Below, piece by piece: positions 18,423-27,882 of a DNA stretch of 64,000 nucleotides. The translations under genes were made by a program, and so were the position numbers. Each line of letters starts with the position of its first letter. The first letter of the stretch is position 1. The notes beneath the pieces were generated by a model. That model searched no databases. It had not been told where the DNA came from and worked only from the letters and a program-made list of their open reading frames with translations. The stretch spans positions 1 to 64,000 of the forward strand of contig CALULP010000042.1 in NCBI GenBank assembly GCA_944321495.1, written 5' to 3'. The DNA is from an uncultured Bacteroides sp. (GTDB lineage Bacteria > Bacteroidota > Bacteroidia > Bacteroidales > Bacteroidaceae).

Positions 18423-18989
18423 CTAGAAGTCCGCCTCCTTCAGGCGATCATACACGGCCGGATGCAGAAAGTAACGGATGTCTTTCCCCTCTTTCAAGGC
18501 CTGACGAATAAATGTGGAACTGATTTCAAATACAGGGGAGGAAACCAGACGGGCATGTCCGGGCAACATATCCTTTTGAACCGGATAACCAGGGCGTGGA
18601 TAAATAAGAATATGGTTTTCGGATAAAATACGCTCCCATTCATACCAACGGGTAAACGACGCCCAGTTATCTGAACCCATGATAAAATAAAAAGCATGCT
18701 CAGGATAGGCACGATGCAAGGCTTCCAAAGTATGTATGGTATAAGAAGGACGCGGCAAATGAAATTCAAAATCGGATGCCTTAAACTTGGAATAACCAGC
18801 CACCGCAAGTCTTACCAACTCCAGCCGGAAATTATCGTCCAGTAACTCATACTCTTGCTTAAACGGATTCCGCGGACTGACCATGAACCAAACCTCATCC
18901 AGCCCTTCATATTCACACAGATAATTTGCCAAAGCCAGATGTGCCACATGCACCGGATTGAACGAACCGCTATATATGCCAATCTTCAT
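18423..18989 (-). CDS. nadD: Nicotinate-nucleotide adenylyltransferase
   Basis: A 188-residue nucleotidyltransferase with the alpha/beta-phosphodiesterase start [19 protein letters not shown] (residues 3-21). The typical late motif EISSTFIRQ binds the adenylate. It transfers AMP from ATP to nicotinate mononucleotide, the step after PncB in NAD synthesis. It is the last gene of the operon yicC-gmk-(87-residue protein)-nadD and overlaps the upstream small gene by four bases. Confidence 0.95.
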   Translation of the reverse strand: MKIGIYSGSFNPVHVAHLALANYLCEYEGLDEVWFMVSPRNPFKQEYELLDDNFRLELVRLAVAGYSKFKASDFEFHLPRPSYTIHTLEALHRAYPEHAFYFIMGSDNWASFTRWYEWERILSENHILIYPRPGYPVQKDMLPGHARLVSSPVFEISSTFIRQALKEGKDIRYFLHPAVYDRLKEADF

Positions 18990-19249
18990 AGTTGCTCATT
19001 ACCCTCTTCTTTCGCCTTTCTTGCCCGCCGCAAACGTTTCCATGCAGAAAATGCATTACCGGCCGTAAAACCGGCTACCAACAACATGCAAATGGATAAT
19101 TCATACTCTTGATAATGCAAATACAAGAACGAAGTCGCCAAGCAACAAACAAACAATACAGCATTGATAATAAGCAACACCCTATTGAACCGTGGATTCT
19201 GATTGCGCGGGGCAAGCTGGTTTTTCAACCCGCCATTTTCGTATTTCAT
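18986..19249 (-). CDS. Small two-helix membrane protein, unknown function
   Basis: An 87-residue protein with a polar N-terminus, two hydrophobic helices ([20 protein letters not shown], residues ~24-43, and [17 protein letters not shown], ~51-67), and a strongly basic C-terminal tail ([14 protein letters not shown]). It is squeezed between gmk and nadD with four-base overlaps on both sides, so it is very likely expressed. I do not recognise the family. Charge distribution suggests the tail stays in the cytoplasm. Confidence 0.75.
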   Translation of the reverse strand: MKYENGGLKNQLAPRNQNPRFNRVLLIINAVLFVCCLATSFLYLHYQEYELSICMLLVAGFTAGNAFSAWKRLRRARKAKEEGNEQL

Positions 19250-19809
19250 GCTTTCAAAAAATTAGTGATGACTTGCAATGCTTCGGCTTTGGCTTTCTCC
19301 AAGTCATCATTTACGATGACTTTATCAAATTTAGGAGCAAAACTCAACTCATATTCCGCCTTTGCCAAACGGCTTTTAATAACATCCGGAGCATCTGTGG
19401 CACGATGCTCCAGGCGTTTGCGCAATTCTTCTATGGACGGCGGTTGGATAAAAACAGATAAGGCCCGGTTTCCATAATGCTTTTTAATATTACATCCGCC
19501 TACCACATCTACGTCAAACACAACGTTTTGACCGGCATCCAACTGCTTTTCCACCTGTGACTTTAATGTTCCATAGAAACGGTCTTGGTAAACTTCCTCA
19601 TACTCCAAAAACTCATTATTTGCAATACGCTGGCGGAATTCTTCCGGGGTAAGGAAGAAATATTCCACCCCGTCTTTTTCTGTACCACGCGGCGGACGAC
19701 TGGTAGCAGAAATGGAAAAAGCCAAATTAAGACCTTGTGTCAACAAATAATTAATGATAGTTGATTTACCCGAGCCCGATGGAGCGGAAAAAATAATCAG
19801 TTTGCCCAT
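19246..19809 (-). CDS. gmk: Guanylate kinase
   Basis: A 187-residue P-loop kinase with the Walker A motif SAPSGSGKST (residues 8-17), the GMP-binding stretch SATSRPPRGTEKDGVEYFF, and EEVYQDRFYGT. It phosphorylates GMP to GDP. Seven bases separate it from yicC upstream, the common yicC-gmk pairing in bacteria, and its stop overlaps the small membrane protein gene by four bases. Length is normal. Confidence 0.96.
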   Translation of the reverse strand: MGKLIIFSAPSGSGKSTIINYLLTQGLNLAFSISATSRPPRGTEKDGVEYFFLTPEEFRQRIANNEFLEYEEVYQDRFYGTLKSQVEKQLDAGQNVVFDVDVVGGCNIKKHYGNRALSVFIQPPSIEELRKRLEHRATDAPDVIKSRLAKAEYELSFAPKFDKVIVNDDLEKAKAEALQVITNFLKA

Positions 19810-19816
19810 ACTTCTG

Positions 19817-20695
19817 TTACATTACATTCAATACCTGTTCTTTTATCTGCTCCAACTCATCTTTCATCTGAACTACAATGCGTTGCATTTCAGCGTGGTT
19901 GGACTTGCTTCCCAACGTATTGATTTCACGTCCCATTTCTTGGGCAATAAAACCTAACTTTTTCCCTTGGCCTTTCCCGTCTTCCAACGTCTGGACAAAA
20001 TATTTCAAGTGATTGGCAAGGCGCTGCTTCTCTTCGTTGATATCCAACTTCTCAATATAGTAAATGAGTTCCTGCTCCAAACGGTTTTTATCATAATCAA
20101 TACTTAAAGTTTTCTCCAAAGCTTCAGTTATGCGGTCTTTGATTTTGCCCACACGCTCATGTTCGTAAGGAGCCACTTCATCCAACAATCGGGAAATGTT
20201 TGCTATCTTTTCACGGAATTTTTTCTCCAAGGCATTGCCTTCTTGTTTGCGGAATTCCACTAAATGAGCAATGGCTTCTCCAATGGCCGCATGCACCAAA
20301 GTCCACTCCTCGTCATCCACCTCCTGCATTTCATTTTTGGCCATTACATCAGGCATACGAAGCAACGTATAAAACCAATCGGAAGGTTCAGGTATGCCAG
20401 TGTCCTCTGAAATGTGTTTAATCCTATTATAATAAGCTATCAGCAATGCTTCGTTGATAGGCGTCGCCATCTGTCCGGCATCTTTCTTTTCAATCCATAA
20501 GGTAAAATCCACCTTGCCGCGTTCCAGAATTTTCGACAAATCGCTACGGATTTCCATCTCCTTTTCCCTATACAAGGATGCCACACGGGTCGACAAATCA
20601 AGGGCTTTACTATTAAGCGACTTTATCTCAATATTTACTTTTTTATCGGGCAAATCCAGGATAGCTTTCCCGTAACCCGTCATTGATTGTATCAT
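19817..20695 (-). CDS. YicC-family endoribonuclease
   Basis: A 292-residue protein that begins MIQSMTGYGKA, the YicC hallmark, and ends with the conserved GKKLGFIAQEMGREINTLGSK stretch before a helical tail. YicC proteins are endoribonucleases linked to RNA turnover and stationary-phase survival. The gene leads the yicC-gmk-nadD operon. A -7 element TAATTTTG (complement of 20716-20723) is placed to drive it, back to back with the tsaB promoter. Confidence 0.92.
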   Translation of the reverse strand: MIQSMTGYGKAILDLPDKKVNIEIKSLNSKALDLSTRVASLYREKEMEIRSDLSKILERGKVDFTLWIEKKDAGQMATPINEALLIAYYNRIKHISEDTGIPEPSDWFYTLLRMPDVMAKNEMQEVDDEEWTLVHAAIGEAIAHLVEFRKQEGNALEKKFREKIANISRLLDEVAPYEHERVGKIKDRITEALEKTLSIDYDKNRLEQELIYYIEKLDINEEKQRLANHLKYFVQTLEDGKGQGKKLGFIAQEMGREINTLGSKSNHAEMQRIVVQMKDELEQIKEQVLNVM

Positions 20696-20715
20696 AATGC
20701 TTCTTAACTTTTGCG

Positions 20716-20763
20716 CAAAATTACAGGATTATTTTAAATACTGAAAATAATCACGTACTTTTG
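20716..20763. promoter_or_regulatory. Divergent promoter region yicC / tsaB
   Basis: TAATTTTG on the - strand (complement of 20716-20723) points to yicC. TACTTTTG on the + strand (20756-20763) points to tsaB. The -33 regions would overlap in the AT-rich centre, where only TTTT-like boxes are found about 20 bp away, so expression of the two operons may be mutually influenced. Confidence 0.5.
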
Positions 20764-20797
20764 TCTGCTGGTTTTAAAATGAATAGAACAGAAATTT

Positions 20798-21490
20798 ATG
20801 TCATGTATCCTGCATATTGAAACATCCACGTCGGTATGCTCGGTAGCACTGAGCGAAGACGGACAAAACATTTTCCGGAAAGAAGATTTCAAAGGGCCAT
20901 CACACGCCGTATCATTGGGCGTATTTGTCGACGAAGCCATGTCATTTGCCGAGAGCCATGCCATGCCCATCAATGCAGTGGCTGTAAGTTGTGGGCCTGG
21001 TTCATACACAGGCCTGCGCATTGGGGTTTCAATGGCTAAAGGTCTTTGTTACGGTTTGAATGTACCTCTCATCGGCCTGCCTACATTGGAAATACTTTGC
21101 GTGCCGGTATTACTTTACCACGATGAATTACCGGACAATGCCCTGCTTTGTCCTATGATAGACGCACGGCGTATGGAAGTATATGCCGCCATTTACGACC
21201 GTTCCTTACGCCCCGTACGCAACATCAATGCCGACATTGTTGACGAAAATTCGTACAAAGAGTTCTTGGACAAGCAACCCGTCTATTTCTTTGGCAATGG
21301 CGCAGACAAATGCAAAGAAAAACTGAAGCACCCCAATGCCTGTTTCATCGACAACATACAACCTTTGGCGAGCATGATGTTCCCTTTGGCTGAAAAAGCT
21401 ATGGCAAAAGAGCAATTCGAAGACGTGGCGTACTTCGAGCCTTTCTATCTGAAAGAGTTCGTAGCCGGGAAACCTAAAAAAATGCTATGA
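20798..21490 (+). CDS. tsaB: tRNA t6A modification protein TsaB
   Basis: A 230-residue ASKHA-fold protein starting with LHIETSTSVCSVALSEDG and containing AVSCGPGSYTGLRIGVSMAKG, both diagnostic for TsaB. It is the partner and scaffold of TsaD in making N6-threonylcarbamoyladenosine on tRNA. It starts a long + strand run of essential genes up to rseP, with gaps of 2-60 bases and no terminator seen. Confidence 0.94.
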   Translation: MSCILHIETSTSVCSVALSEDGQNIFRKEDFKGPSHAVSLGVFVDEAMSFAESHAMPINAVAVSCGPGSYTGLRIGVSMAKGLCYGLNVPLIGLPTLEILCVPVLLYHDELPDNALLCPMIDARRMEVYAAIYDRSLRPVRNINADIVDENSYKEFLDKQPVYFFGNGADKCKEKLKHPNACFIDNIQPLASMMFPLAEKAMAKEQFEDVAYFEPFYLKEFVAGKPKKML

Positions 21491-21533
21491 CATAGACAAA
21501 CAAAAAATATTAAGCAAATAGTTATAACATAAT

Positions 21534-22169
21534 ATGATAACATACAACACCCAACAAAAACGGATGCCGTTGCCCGAATACGGACGAAGTATCCAAAACA
21601 TGGTAGATCATGCACTGACCATCGAAAACCGAGCAGAACGCCAACGTTGTGCCAATACCATTATTAATATGATGGGAAACCTGTTTCCTCATCTACGCGA
21701 TGTACCAGACTTCAAGCATAAACTGTGGGACCATCTGGCCATCATGGCAGACTTTAAATTGGACATTGATTACCCATACGAAGTAGTGCGTAAAGAAAAA
21801 CTGACGTGCAAACCAGACCCCGTTCCTTACCCCAACGCCCATATACGTTACCGCCACTACGGACACTCCATCGAAGAACTGATTAAGATAGCCAGTGAAC
21901 TTCCCGAAGGTGACGAAAAGCAGAATCTTGTGGCTTTGGTCTGCAATCACATGAAGAAAGATTACATGACGTGGAATAAAGATACAGTAGATGACCGCAA
22001 AATCAGTGAAGACCTCTATGAACTATCTGGCGGCAAACTGCAATTGACGGATGACTTATTGAAACTCATGGCACACCGTATTGACGTGTACTACCGGCCG
22101 AAAACGAATGTACAGAACAACCGCAATAGCCGGAATGTGAACTTCAAACGCAATAACAAACACCAATAA
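21534..22169 (+). CDS. DUF4290 protein
   Basis: A 211-residue cytosolic protein of the Bacteroidetes-specific DUF4290 family. It starts MITYNTQQKRMPLPEYGR, typical of the family, and contains PDFKHKLWDHLAIM and an Asn/Arg-rich C-terminal tail (NNRNSRNVNFKRNNKH) that could bind nucleic acid. Its function is unknown. Its position directly before murA, in a run with rimM and dxr, is one I associate with the family, suggesting a housekeeping role. Confidence 0.85.
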   Translation: MITYNTQQKRMPLPEYGRSIQNMVDHALTIENRAERQRCANTIINMMGNLFPHLRDVPDFKHKLWDHLAIMADFKLDIDYPYEVVRKEKLTCKPDPVPYPNAHIRYRHYGHSIEELIKIASELPEGDEKQNLVALVCNHMKKDYMTWNKDTVDDRKISEDLYELSGGKLQLTDDLLKLMAHRIDVYYRPKTNVQNNRNSRNVNFKRNNKHQ

Positions 22170-22182
22170 CACACACCGACGC

Positions 22183-23487
22183 ATGGCATCATTTGTAATT
22201 GAAGGAGGACACCGATTGTCGGGAGATATTTATCCGCAAGGCGCCAAAAATGAAGCATTGCAGATTATCTGTGCTACTCTGCTCACCAACGAAGAAGTCA
22301 CCGTACACAATGTGCCTGACATTCTTGACGTGAATAATCTTATCCAACTGATGCGTGAAATGGGTGTAAGCATATCCAAACAAGGCATAGGCACTTACAG
22401 TTTCCGAGCTACGGACATTGATTTCTCGTACTTGGAAAGCGAGACCTTTTTAAAAAAATGCTCCAGTCTTCGAGGGTCAGTTATGCTGGTTGGACCTATG
22501 CTGGCACGTTTTGGCAAAGCTGTCATTTCCAAACCCGGAGGCGACAAAATCGGCAGAAGAAGACTGGACACGCATTTTATCGGCATCCAAAACTTAGGTG
22601 CCAAGTTTGCCTATAATGCACAGAACGAAGCCTACGACATTACTGCTTCCCAACTGCAAGGCACCTATATGCTGCTTGACGAGGCTTCTGTAACAGGCAC
22701 GGCAAACATCATTATGGCCGCCGTACTTGCCCAAGGCCGTACCGTCATTTACAACGCAGCATGCGAGCCCTACGTACAACAACTTTGCCACATGCTGAAC
22801 CGTATGGGAGCCAAAATACAAGGCATAGCTTCAAACCTGCTTACCATTGACGGAGTGGAACACCTACACGGCACAAGCCATACCATCTTACCAGACATGA
22901 TTGAAGTAGGCAGTTTCATCGGAATGGCAGCCATGACCCGTAGTGAACTGACTATTAAAAATGTATCATACAACAATCTGGGCATCATTCCCCACAGTTT
23001 CCGCCGTTTGGGTATCCGCATGGAACAACAAGGCGATGACATTTATGTACCCGCCCAGGAAAGTTATGAAATAGAGTCGTTCATGGACGGGTCTATCATG
23101 ACTATTGCCGATGCGCCTTGGCCAGGCCTGACACCCGACCTGCTCAGCGTGATGCTTGTTGTGGCCACCCAAGCCAAAGGCAGTGTACTTATCCATCAGA
23201 AAATGTTTGAAAGCCGCCTGTTCTTTGTAGACAAACTGATTGACATGGGAGCACAAATCATTCTTTGCGACCCGCACCGTGCCGTAGTCATCGGGCATAA
23301 TCATGGGTTCAAATTGCGGGGCGGAAACATGACTTCGCCCGATATCCGTGCAGGCATAGCCCTGCTCATTGCCGCCATGAGCGCAGAAGGCACCAGCCGC
23401 ATCCACAATATCGAACAAATTGACCGTGGTTACCAGGACATCGAAGGACGGCTGAACGCCATAGGGGCACGAATCACAAGAATATAA
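22183..23487 (+). CDS. murA: UDP-GlcNAc 1-carboxyvinyltransferase MurA (Asp-type)
   Basis: A 434-residue EPSP-synthase-fold enzyme that starts peptidoglycan synthesis by adding enolpyruvate to UDP-GlcNAc. The substrate loop reads [15 protein letters not shown]: Asp121 replaces the Cys115 of E. coli. Asp-type MurA enzymes are active but are not alkylated by fosfomycin. [13 protein letters not shown] near the N-terminus carries the catalytic Lys-Asn. It is 13 bases after the DUF4290 gene and two bases before rimM. Confidence 0.96.
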   Translation: MASFVIEGGHRLSGDIYPQGAKNEALQIICATLLTNEEVTVHNVPDILDVNNLIQLMREMGVSISKQGIGTYSFRATDIDFSYLESETFLKKCSSLRGSVMLVGPMLARFGKAVISKPGGDKIGRRRLDTHFIGIQNLGAKFAYNAQNEAYDITASQLQGTYMLLDEASVTGTANIIMAAVLAQGRTVIYNAACEPYVQQLCHMLNRMGAKIQGIASNLLTIDGVEHLHGTSHTILPDMIEVGSFIGMAAMTRSELTIKNVSYNNLGIIPHSFRRLGIRMEQQGDDIYVPAQESYEIESFMDGSIMTIADAPWPGLTPDLLSVMLVVATQAKGSVLIHQKMFESRLFFVDKLIDMGAQIILCDPHRAVVIGHNHGFKLRGGNMTSPDIRAGIALLIAAMSAEGTSRIHNIEQIDRGYQDIEGRLNAIGARITRI

Positions 23488-23489
23488 CC

Positions 23490-24026
23490 ATGATAAGGAC
23501 AAACGAAGTATACAAGATAGGCAAGTTCAACAAGCCCCATGGCGTGCGGGGTGAACTGGCATTTACTTTCACCGATGACATTTTCGACCGTGTGGAAGCA
23601 GACTATCTTATTTGCCTGATGGACGGCATCCTCGTTCCGTTCTTTCTGGAAGAATACCGTTTCCGTTCGGAAAACACCGCGTTAATCAAGCTGGAAGGGA
23701 TAGACAACGCCGAACAGGCACGCCGCTTTACCAACGTTGAGGTATACTTTCCCATCCATCACGCCGATGAAACAGACACAAGCGAACTGACATGGAACTA
23801 CTTTGTGGGCTTCCGCATGGAAGAAATACATCACGGATACTTAGGAGATATAACCCAGGTAGATACATCAACCATCAACATCTTGTTTGTGGTTAACCAC
23901 GAAGGAGAAGAACTGCTTATCCCTGCCCGGGAAGAATTCATTGCCGATATTGACCGCAGGCACCGGGTCATTACCGTCAACCTTCCTGAAGGCTTGCTTG
24001 ATATGGAAAACGCGGAAGAAACGTAA
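23490..24026 (+). CDS. rimM: Ribosome maturation factor RimM
   Basis: A 178-residue protein with the RimM start [20 protein letters not shown] and a PRC-barrel C-terminal half ([21 protein letters not shown]). RimM helps mature the 30S subunit head by binding ribosomal protein S19. It begins two bases after murA, so the two are co-transcribed. No trmD or rpsP neighbours, unlike in proteobacteria. Confidence 0.94.
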   Translation: MIRTNEVYKIGKFNKPHGVRGELAFTFTDDIFDRVEADYLICLMDGILVPFFLEEYRFRSENTALIKLEGIDNAEQARRFTNVEVYFPIHHADETDTSELTWNYFVGFRMEEIHHGYLGDITQVDTSTINILFVVNHEGEELLIPAREEFIADIDRRHRVITVNLPEGLLDMENAEET

Positions 24027-24065
24027 GCAGAATGAGCTATAATCCTGCATCACCCAAAGATAAGA

Positions 24066-24932
24066 ATGGCTACCAACAGACATAAAAAACGTAAAGCTTT
24101 TTGGAAAGACATTAAGTTCAAGTACAAACTGACCATCATCAATGAAAACACATTGGAGGAGGTTGTCGGACTGCATGTATCCAAACTAAACGGCATTTCG
24201 TGGTTAGTGTTTACCATGGTTGTATTATTCATCATAGCTTCCCTGATTATGGTATTCACACCTTTGCGCAACTATCTGCCGGGATACATGAACAGCGAGA
24301 TACGTGAACAAGTGGTAAACAACGCCCTTCGCGCCGACTCCCTGCAACAAGTGCTGGCAAAGCAGAACCTTTACATCACCAACATCCAAGACATTTTCCG
24401 CGGAACCATTAAAGCCGATACCATCCAGTCCATCGACTCATTGACCACCCTACGTGCCGATACTTTGATGGACATTACCCAAAGGGAAGCCAATTTCCGC
24501 AAGCAATACGAAGAACAGGAAATGTACAACCTGACCAACATTGCTGCCCGTACTGATGCCGACGGACTGATATTCTACCGCCCGGTGAAAGGAGTAATCT
24601 TGCGCACATTCGATGCCAGGCAAGGACACCCCGGTACAGACCTGAGCACCAGACCGGGGGAAAGCATTCTTAGCGTACTTGACGGGACAGTAGTGCTTAG
24701 CACTTATACCGCACAATACGGCTATCTGATAGCCATCCAACATGCACAAGGTTTCATGTCCGTATACAAACACTGCGGTTCCCTGCTGAAACGAGAAAAC
24801 GATACGGTAACAGGAGGCGAACCCGTAGCATTGTCACCATCCTCTGACACCCCCGAAAATGACAAACACCTGCATTTTGAACTTTGGCATCAAGGGAAGG
24901 CTGTCAATCCGGAACTGTATATTGTGTTTTAA
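24066..24932 (+). CDS. Membrane-anchored M23 (LytM) peptidase
   Basis: A 288-residue protein with a cytoplasmic basic N-terminus, one transmembrane helix (residues ~44-65), a helical linker, and a C-terminal LytM domain facing the periplasm. Zinc ligands and catalytic residues are intact: HPGTD, the YKHCG histidine and HLHFELW. It should cut peptidoglycan peptide cross-links or regulate other hydrolases. It lies between rimM and dxr in the housekeeping run. Confidence 0.9.
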   Translation: MATNRHKKRKAFWKDIKFKYKLTIINENTLEEVVGLHVSKLNGISWLVFTMVVLFIIASLIMVFTPLRNYLPGYMNSEIREQVVNNALRADSLQQVLAKQNLYITNIQDIFRGTIKADTIQSIDSLTTLRADTLMDITQREANFRKQYEEQEMYNLTNIAARTDADGLIFYRPVKGVILRTFDARQGHPGTDLSTRPGESILSVLDGTVVLSTYTAQYGYLIAIQHAQGFMSVYKHCGSLLKRENDTVTGGEPVALSPSSDTPENDKHLHFELWHQGKAVNPELYIVF

Positions 24933-24992
24933 AAAAGAGGAAAACGGGAAAATACGGGAACAAAAAAGAAGGAAAAAGAAATTCAGCAAAAT

Positions 24993-26168
24993 ATGAAAAA
25001 ACAAATAGCCATACTCGGCTCCACCGGCTCTATCGGCACACAGGCACTGCAAGTCATTGAAGAACACCCTGACCTGTACGAAGCTTATGTGCTGACGGCA
25101 AACAACCGTGTAGATGACCTCATCGCACAGGCACGCCGTTTCCAACCCGAAGCCGTGGTCATAGCCAACGAGACACACTATTCCCGGCTGAAAGAAGCGC
25201 TTGCCGACCTGCCTATCAAAGTGTACGCAGGAGCAGAAGCACTTTGCCAAATCGTGACAGAAAAACCCATTGACATGGTGTTGACCGCCATGGTAGGTTA
25301 CGCCGGATTGTTGCCAACCATCAATGCCATCCGCGCCCGCAAGCCTATTGCTTTGGCAAACAAGGAAACGCTGGTAGTGGCAGGAGAACTCATCAATGAC
25401 CTTGCCCGCACTTGCGGAACACCGATTTTACCGGTAGACTCCGAACACTCTGCCGTATTCCAATGCCTGGCTGGGGAAACAGGAAATGCCATCGAGAAAG
25501 TAATCCTCACTGCCTCGGGCGGTCCTTTCCGCACGTTTACCCGTGAACAGTTGGCTACCGTCACCAAAGAACAAGCGTTACGCCATCCCAACTGGAACAT
25601 GGGGGCGAAAATCACCATCGATTCCGCCTCCATGATGAACAAAGGCTTTGAAGTGATGGAAGCCCGTTGGCTGTTCGGCGTGCGCCCGGAGCAAATCGAG
25701 GTGGTGGTACATCCGCAATCGGTCATTCATTCCATGGTACAATTCGAGGACGGTGCCGTCAAAGCCCAATTAGGCATGCCGGACATGAGGCTGCCCATCC
25801 AATACGCCTTTTCTTATCCCGACCGCATACACGCGTCATTCCCCCGGTTGGATTTCCGCACCTGCACGTCGCTCACCTTCGAACAACCCGACCCCGTACG
25901 CTTCCGCAATCTGGCACTTGCCTATGAAGCCCTGCAGCAAGGAGGGAACATGCCCTGCATCGTCAATGCAGCCAATGAAATATGTGTGGCAGCCTTCTTG
26001 CACGACCGCATCTCGTTCCTTGGAATGAGCGATGTCATAGCCGACACCATGAGGCGCGTGCCCTTCCTTGCAAAGCCTGCTTACGAAGACTATGTGCAGA
26101 CCGATGCCGAAGCCCGGCGCATTGCGGAAGACCTCATCAACCAATCGAATAAAACAATAAAATCATAA
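24993..26168 (+). CDS. dxr: 1-deoxy-D-xylulose-5-phosphate reductoisomerase
   Basis: A 391-residue NADPH enzyme with the nucleotide loop ILGSTGSIGTQALQVI (residues 7-22), the metal-site stretch LPVDSEHSAVFQCL, and ASGGPFRTF. It converts DXP to MEP in the non-mevalonate isoprenoid pathway, the source of undecaprenyl phosphate. It is followed 15 bases later by rseP, a pairing common in bacteria. Confidence 0.97.
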   Translation: MKKQIAILGSTGSIGTQALQVIEEHPDLYEAYVLTANNRVDDLIAQARRFQPEAVVIANETHYSRLKEALADLPIKVYAGAEALCQIVTEKPIDMVLTAMVGYAGLLPTINAIRARKPIALANKETLVVAGELINDLARTCGTPILPVDSEHSAVFQCLAGETGNAIEKVILTASGGPFRTFTREQLATVTKEQALRHPNWNMGAKITIDSASMMNKGFEVMEARWLFGVRPEQIEVVVHPQSVIHSMVQFEDGAVKAQLGMPDMRLPIQYAFSYPDRIHASFPRLDFRTCTSLTFEQPDPVRFRNLALAYEALQQGGNMPCIVNAANEICVAAFLHDRISFLGMSDVIADTMRRVPFLAKPAYEDYVQTDAEARRIAEDLINQSNKTIKS

Positions 26169-26183
26169 TAATTAGCGACAACG

Positions 26184-27515
26184 ATGGAAACATTTTGGAT
26201 TCGTGCTTTACAGCTCATCCTGAGCCTGTCCCTGCTTGTGGTGATACACGAAATGGGACATTTTCTCTTTGCCAAGTTTTTCAAGACACGGGTGGAAAAG
26301 TTCTGCCTGTTCTTCGACCCTTGGTTCACCCTGTTCAAATTCAAACCGAAACGTAGCGAGACCGAATATGCCGTCGGTTGGCTTCCGCTGGGCGGATACG
26401 TCAAAATAGCCGGCATGATAGACGAGTCGATGGACACTGAGCAGATGAAGCAACCCGTCCAACCCTGGGAGTTCCGTGCCAAACCGGCATGGCAAAGGCT
26501 GCTCATCATGGTAGGTGGCGTATTGTTCAACTTCCTGCTGGCATTGTTCATCTACTCCATGATACTCTTTGCCTGGGGTGACACGTACATCCCGGTACAA
26601 AAAGCGCCTTTAGGAATGGAATTCAATGAGACAGCCAAGTCCGTAGGCTTCCAGGACGGCGACATCCTTATTTCTGCCGACGGCGTGCCTTTCGAGCGTT
26701 ATGACACCGACATGCTGACTGATATTGTCGACGCACGGGAAGTTACCGTCTTGCGCGACGGCAAAGAAGCGGCCATATACATCCCCGAGGACATGATGGA
26801 CCGCCTGCTGGCAGACAGCGTACGGTTTGCCTCCTTCCGTTTTCCGTTTGTAGTGGACAGCATCATGCCCGGCGGTGCAGCAGCCTTGGCAGGCATGTTG
26901 CCCGGCGACAGCATCACGGCGCTCAACGGGAAGCAGGTTTCCTACTCCGATTTCCGGGAAGTAATGGCCGGGCTTATGGCCGATAACGGTTCCCGCGACA
27001 TTACATTGGCTTATACCCGCCAAGGTGTGGCAGACACAATAGCCTTGACCACCGATTCCCTTTACCAGATAGGAGTATTCCCCCGCTTGGAAACCGACAA
27101 ATTATTGCCCGTTGTCCATACGGAATACAGTTTCTTTGCCTCGCTTCCCGCGGGTGTATCGCTCGGCGTAGAAACCTTGAGCGGCTATGTGGGACAGATG
27201 AAATACCTGTTCTCCAAAGAAGGAGCCAAGCAATTGGGCGGTTTCGGGACCATCGGAAGCATCTTCCCTGCTTATTGGGACTGGCACCAGTTCTGGTACA
27301 TGACGGCTTTCCTCAGCATCATTCTTGCCTTTATGAACATCTTGCCCATTCCGGCGTTGGATGGCGGACACGTGCTGTTCCTGCTGTATGAAATCATTGC
27401 CCGCCGCAAGCCCAGCGACAAGTTTATGGAGCGCGCGCAGATAGCCGGCATGATTATCCTGTTTGCCTTGCTCATCTGGGCAAACATGAATGATGTGCTG
27501 AGATACTTGCTCTAA
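26184..27515 (+). CDS. rseP: Site-2 zinc metalloprotease RseP
   Basis: A 443-residue inner-membrane protease. HEMGH (His22, Glu23, His26) lies in the first helix and NILPIPALDGGHVL near the C-terminus supplies the third ligand. Two PDZ-like regions lie between (GFQDGDILISADG and MLPGDSITALNGK). Relatives cleave anti-sigma factors and remnant signal peptides inside the membrane. It ends the tsaB-to-rseP run; two repeat arrays and a strong terminator follow. Confidence 0.94.
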   Translation: METFWIRALQLILSLSLLVVIHEMGHFLFAKFFKTRVEKFCLFFDPWFTLFKFKPKRSETEYAVGWLPLGGYVKIAGMIDESMDTEQMKQPVQPWEFRAKPAWQRLLIMVGGVLFNFLLALFIYSMILFAWGDTYIPVQKAPLGMEFNETAKSVGFQDGDILISADGVPFERYDTDMLTDIVDAREVTVLRDGKEAAIYIPEDMMDRLLADSVRFASFRFPFVVDSIMPGGAAALAGMLPGDSITALNGKQVSYSDFREVMAGLMADNGSRDITLAYTRQGVADTIALTTDSLYQIGVFPRLETDKLLPVVHTEYSFFASLPAGVSLGVETLSGYVGQMKYLFSKEGAKQLGGFGTIGSIFPAYWDWHQFWYMTAFLSIILAFMNILPIPALDGGHVLFLLYEIIARRKPSDKFMERAQIAGMIILFALLIWANMNDVLRYLL

Positions 27516-27540
27516 CACAACGAGTTATCAGGACTGAAAC

Positions 27541-27628
27541 ACTACCGCGCCAGTACCAAAGCGCTACCACGCTGAGAGTAGGACGCTACCGCGGGAGGAC
27601 TGGGATGCTACCAAACCAAGGCTACGAC
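27541..27628. repeat. 22-bp-period array H (GCTACC type, 4 units)
   Basis: Four 22-base units start at 27541, 27563, 27585 and 27607, each opening with [A/G]CTACC. Beyond this the units diverge, and dyad symmetry is weak. Parts resemble array F at 47432 (shared -TACCGCG and ACGCTGAG strings). It is the first of two arrays in the 367-base gap between the converging rseP and metY (27516-27882). Confidence 0.7.
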
Positions 27629-27671
27629 ACTGCTTTGCCCGCAGCAAATCAAATCGCAGGGTTACTGTACT

Positions 27672-27750
27672 AATCAACCTGATTAGGATAGATAATCAAC
27701 TTGATTAGGATGCGAAAATAAGTTGATTGGGATGCGCAATCTTATTGATT
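27672..27750. repeat. 22-bp-period array D (AATYAACTTRATT type, 4 units)
   Basis: Four 13-base units start at 27672, 27694, 27716 and 27738, exactly 22 bp apart. Spacers are also conserved (AGGATAGAT, AGGATGCGA, GGGATGCGC). Same family as arrays C and E. It lies between array H and the rseP/metY terminator. Confidence 0.88.
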
Positions 27751-27816
27751 GCCTAAGGAAACAAGCAAGGAAAACCATTCAATCCCTGCCAGCAGACCGA
27801 TGGAAACAAAAAACGA

Positions 27817-27860
27817 GCGGCGGGTTGCCACGACATAAGCAACCCGCCGCTTCATTTTTT
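27817..27860. terminator. Bidirectional terminator between rseP and metY
   Basis: A perfect 12-bp GC-rich stem (27817-27828 with 27839-27850, 10-base loop). It is followed by TTCATTTTTT on the + strand and by TCGTTTTTTG on the - strand, so it serves both converging genes. Confidence 0.9.
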
Positions 27861-27882
27861 ACGACCGCCCCCGTAACTAAGA

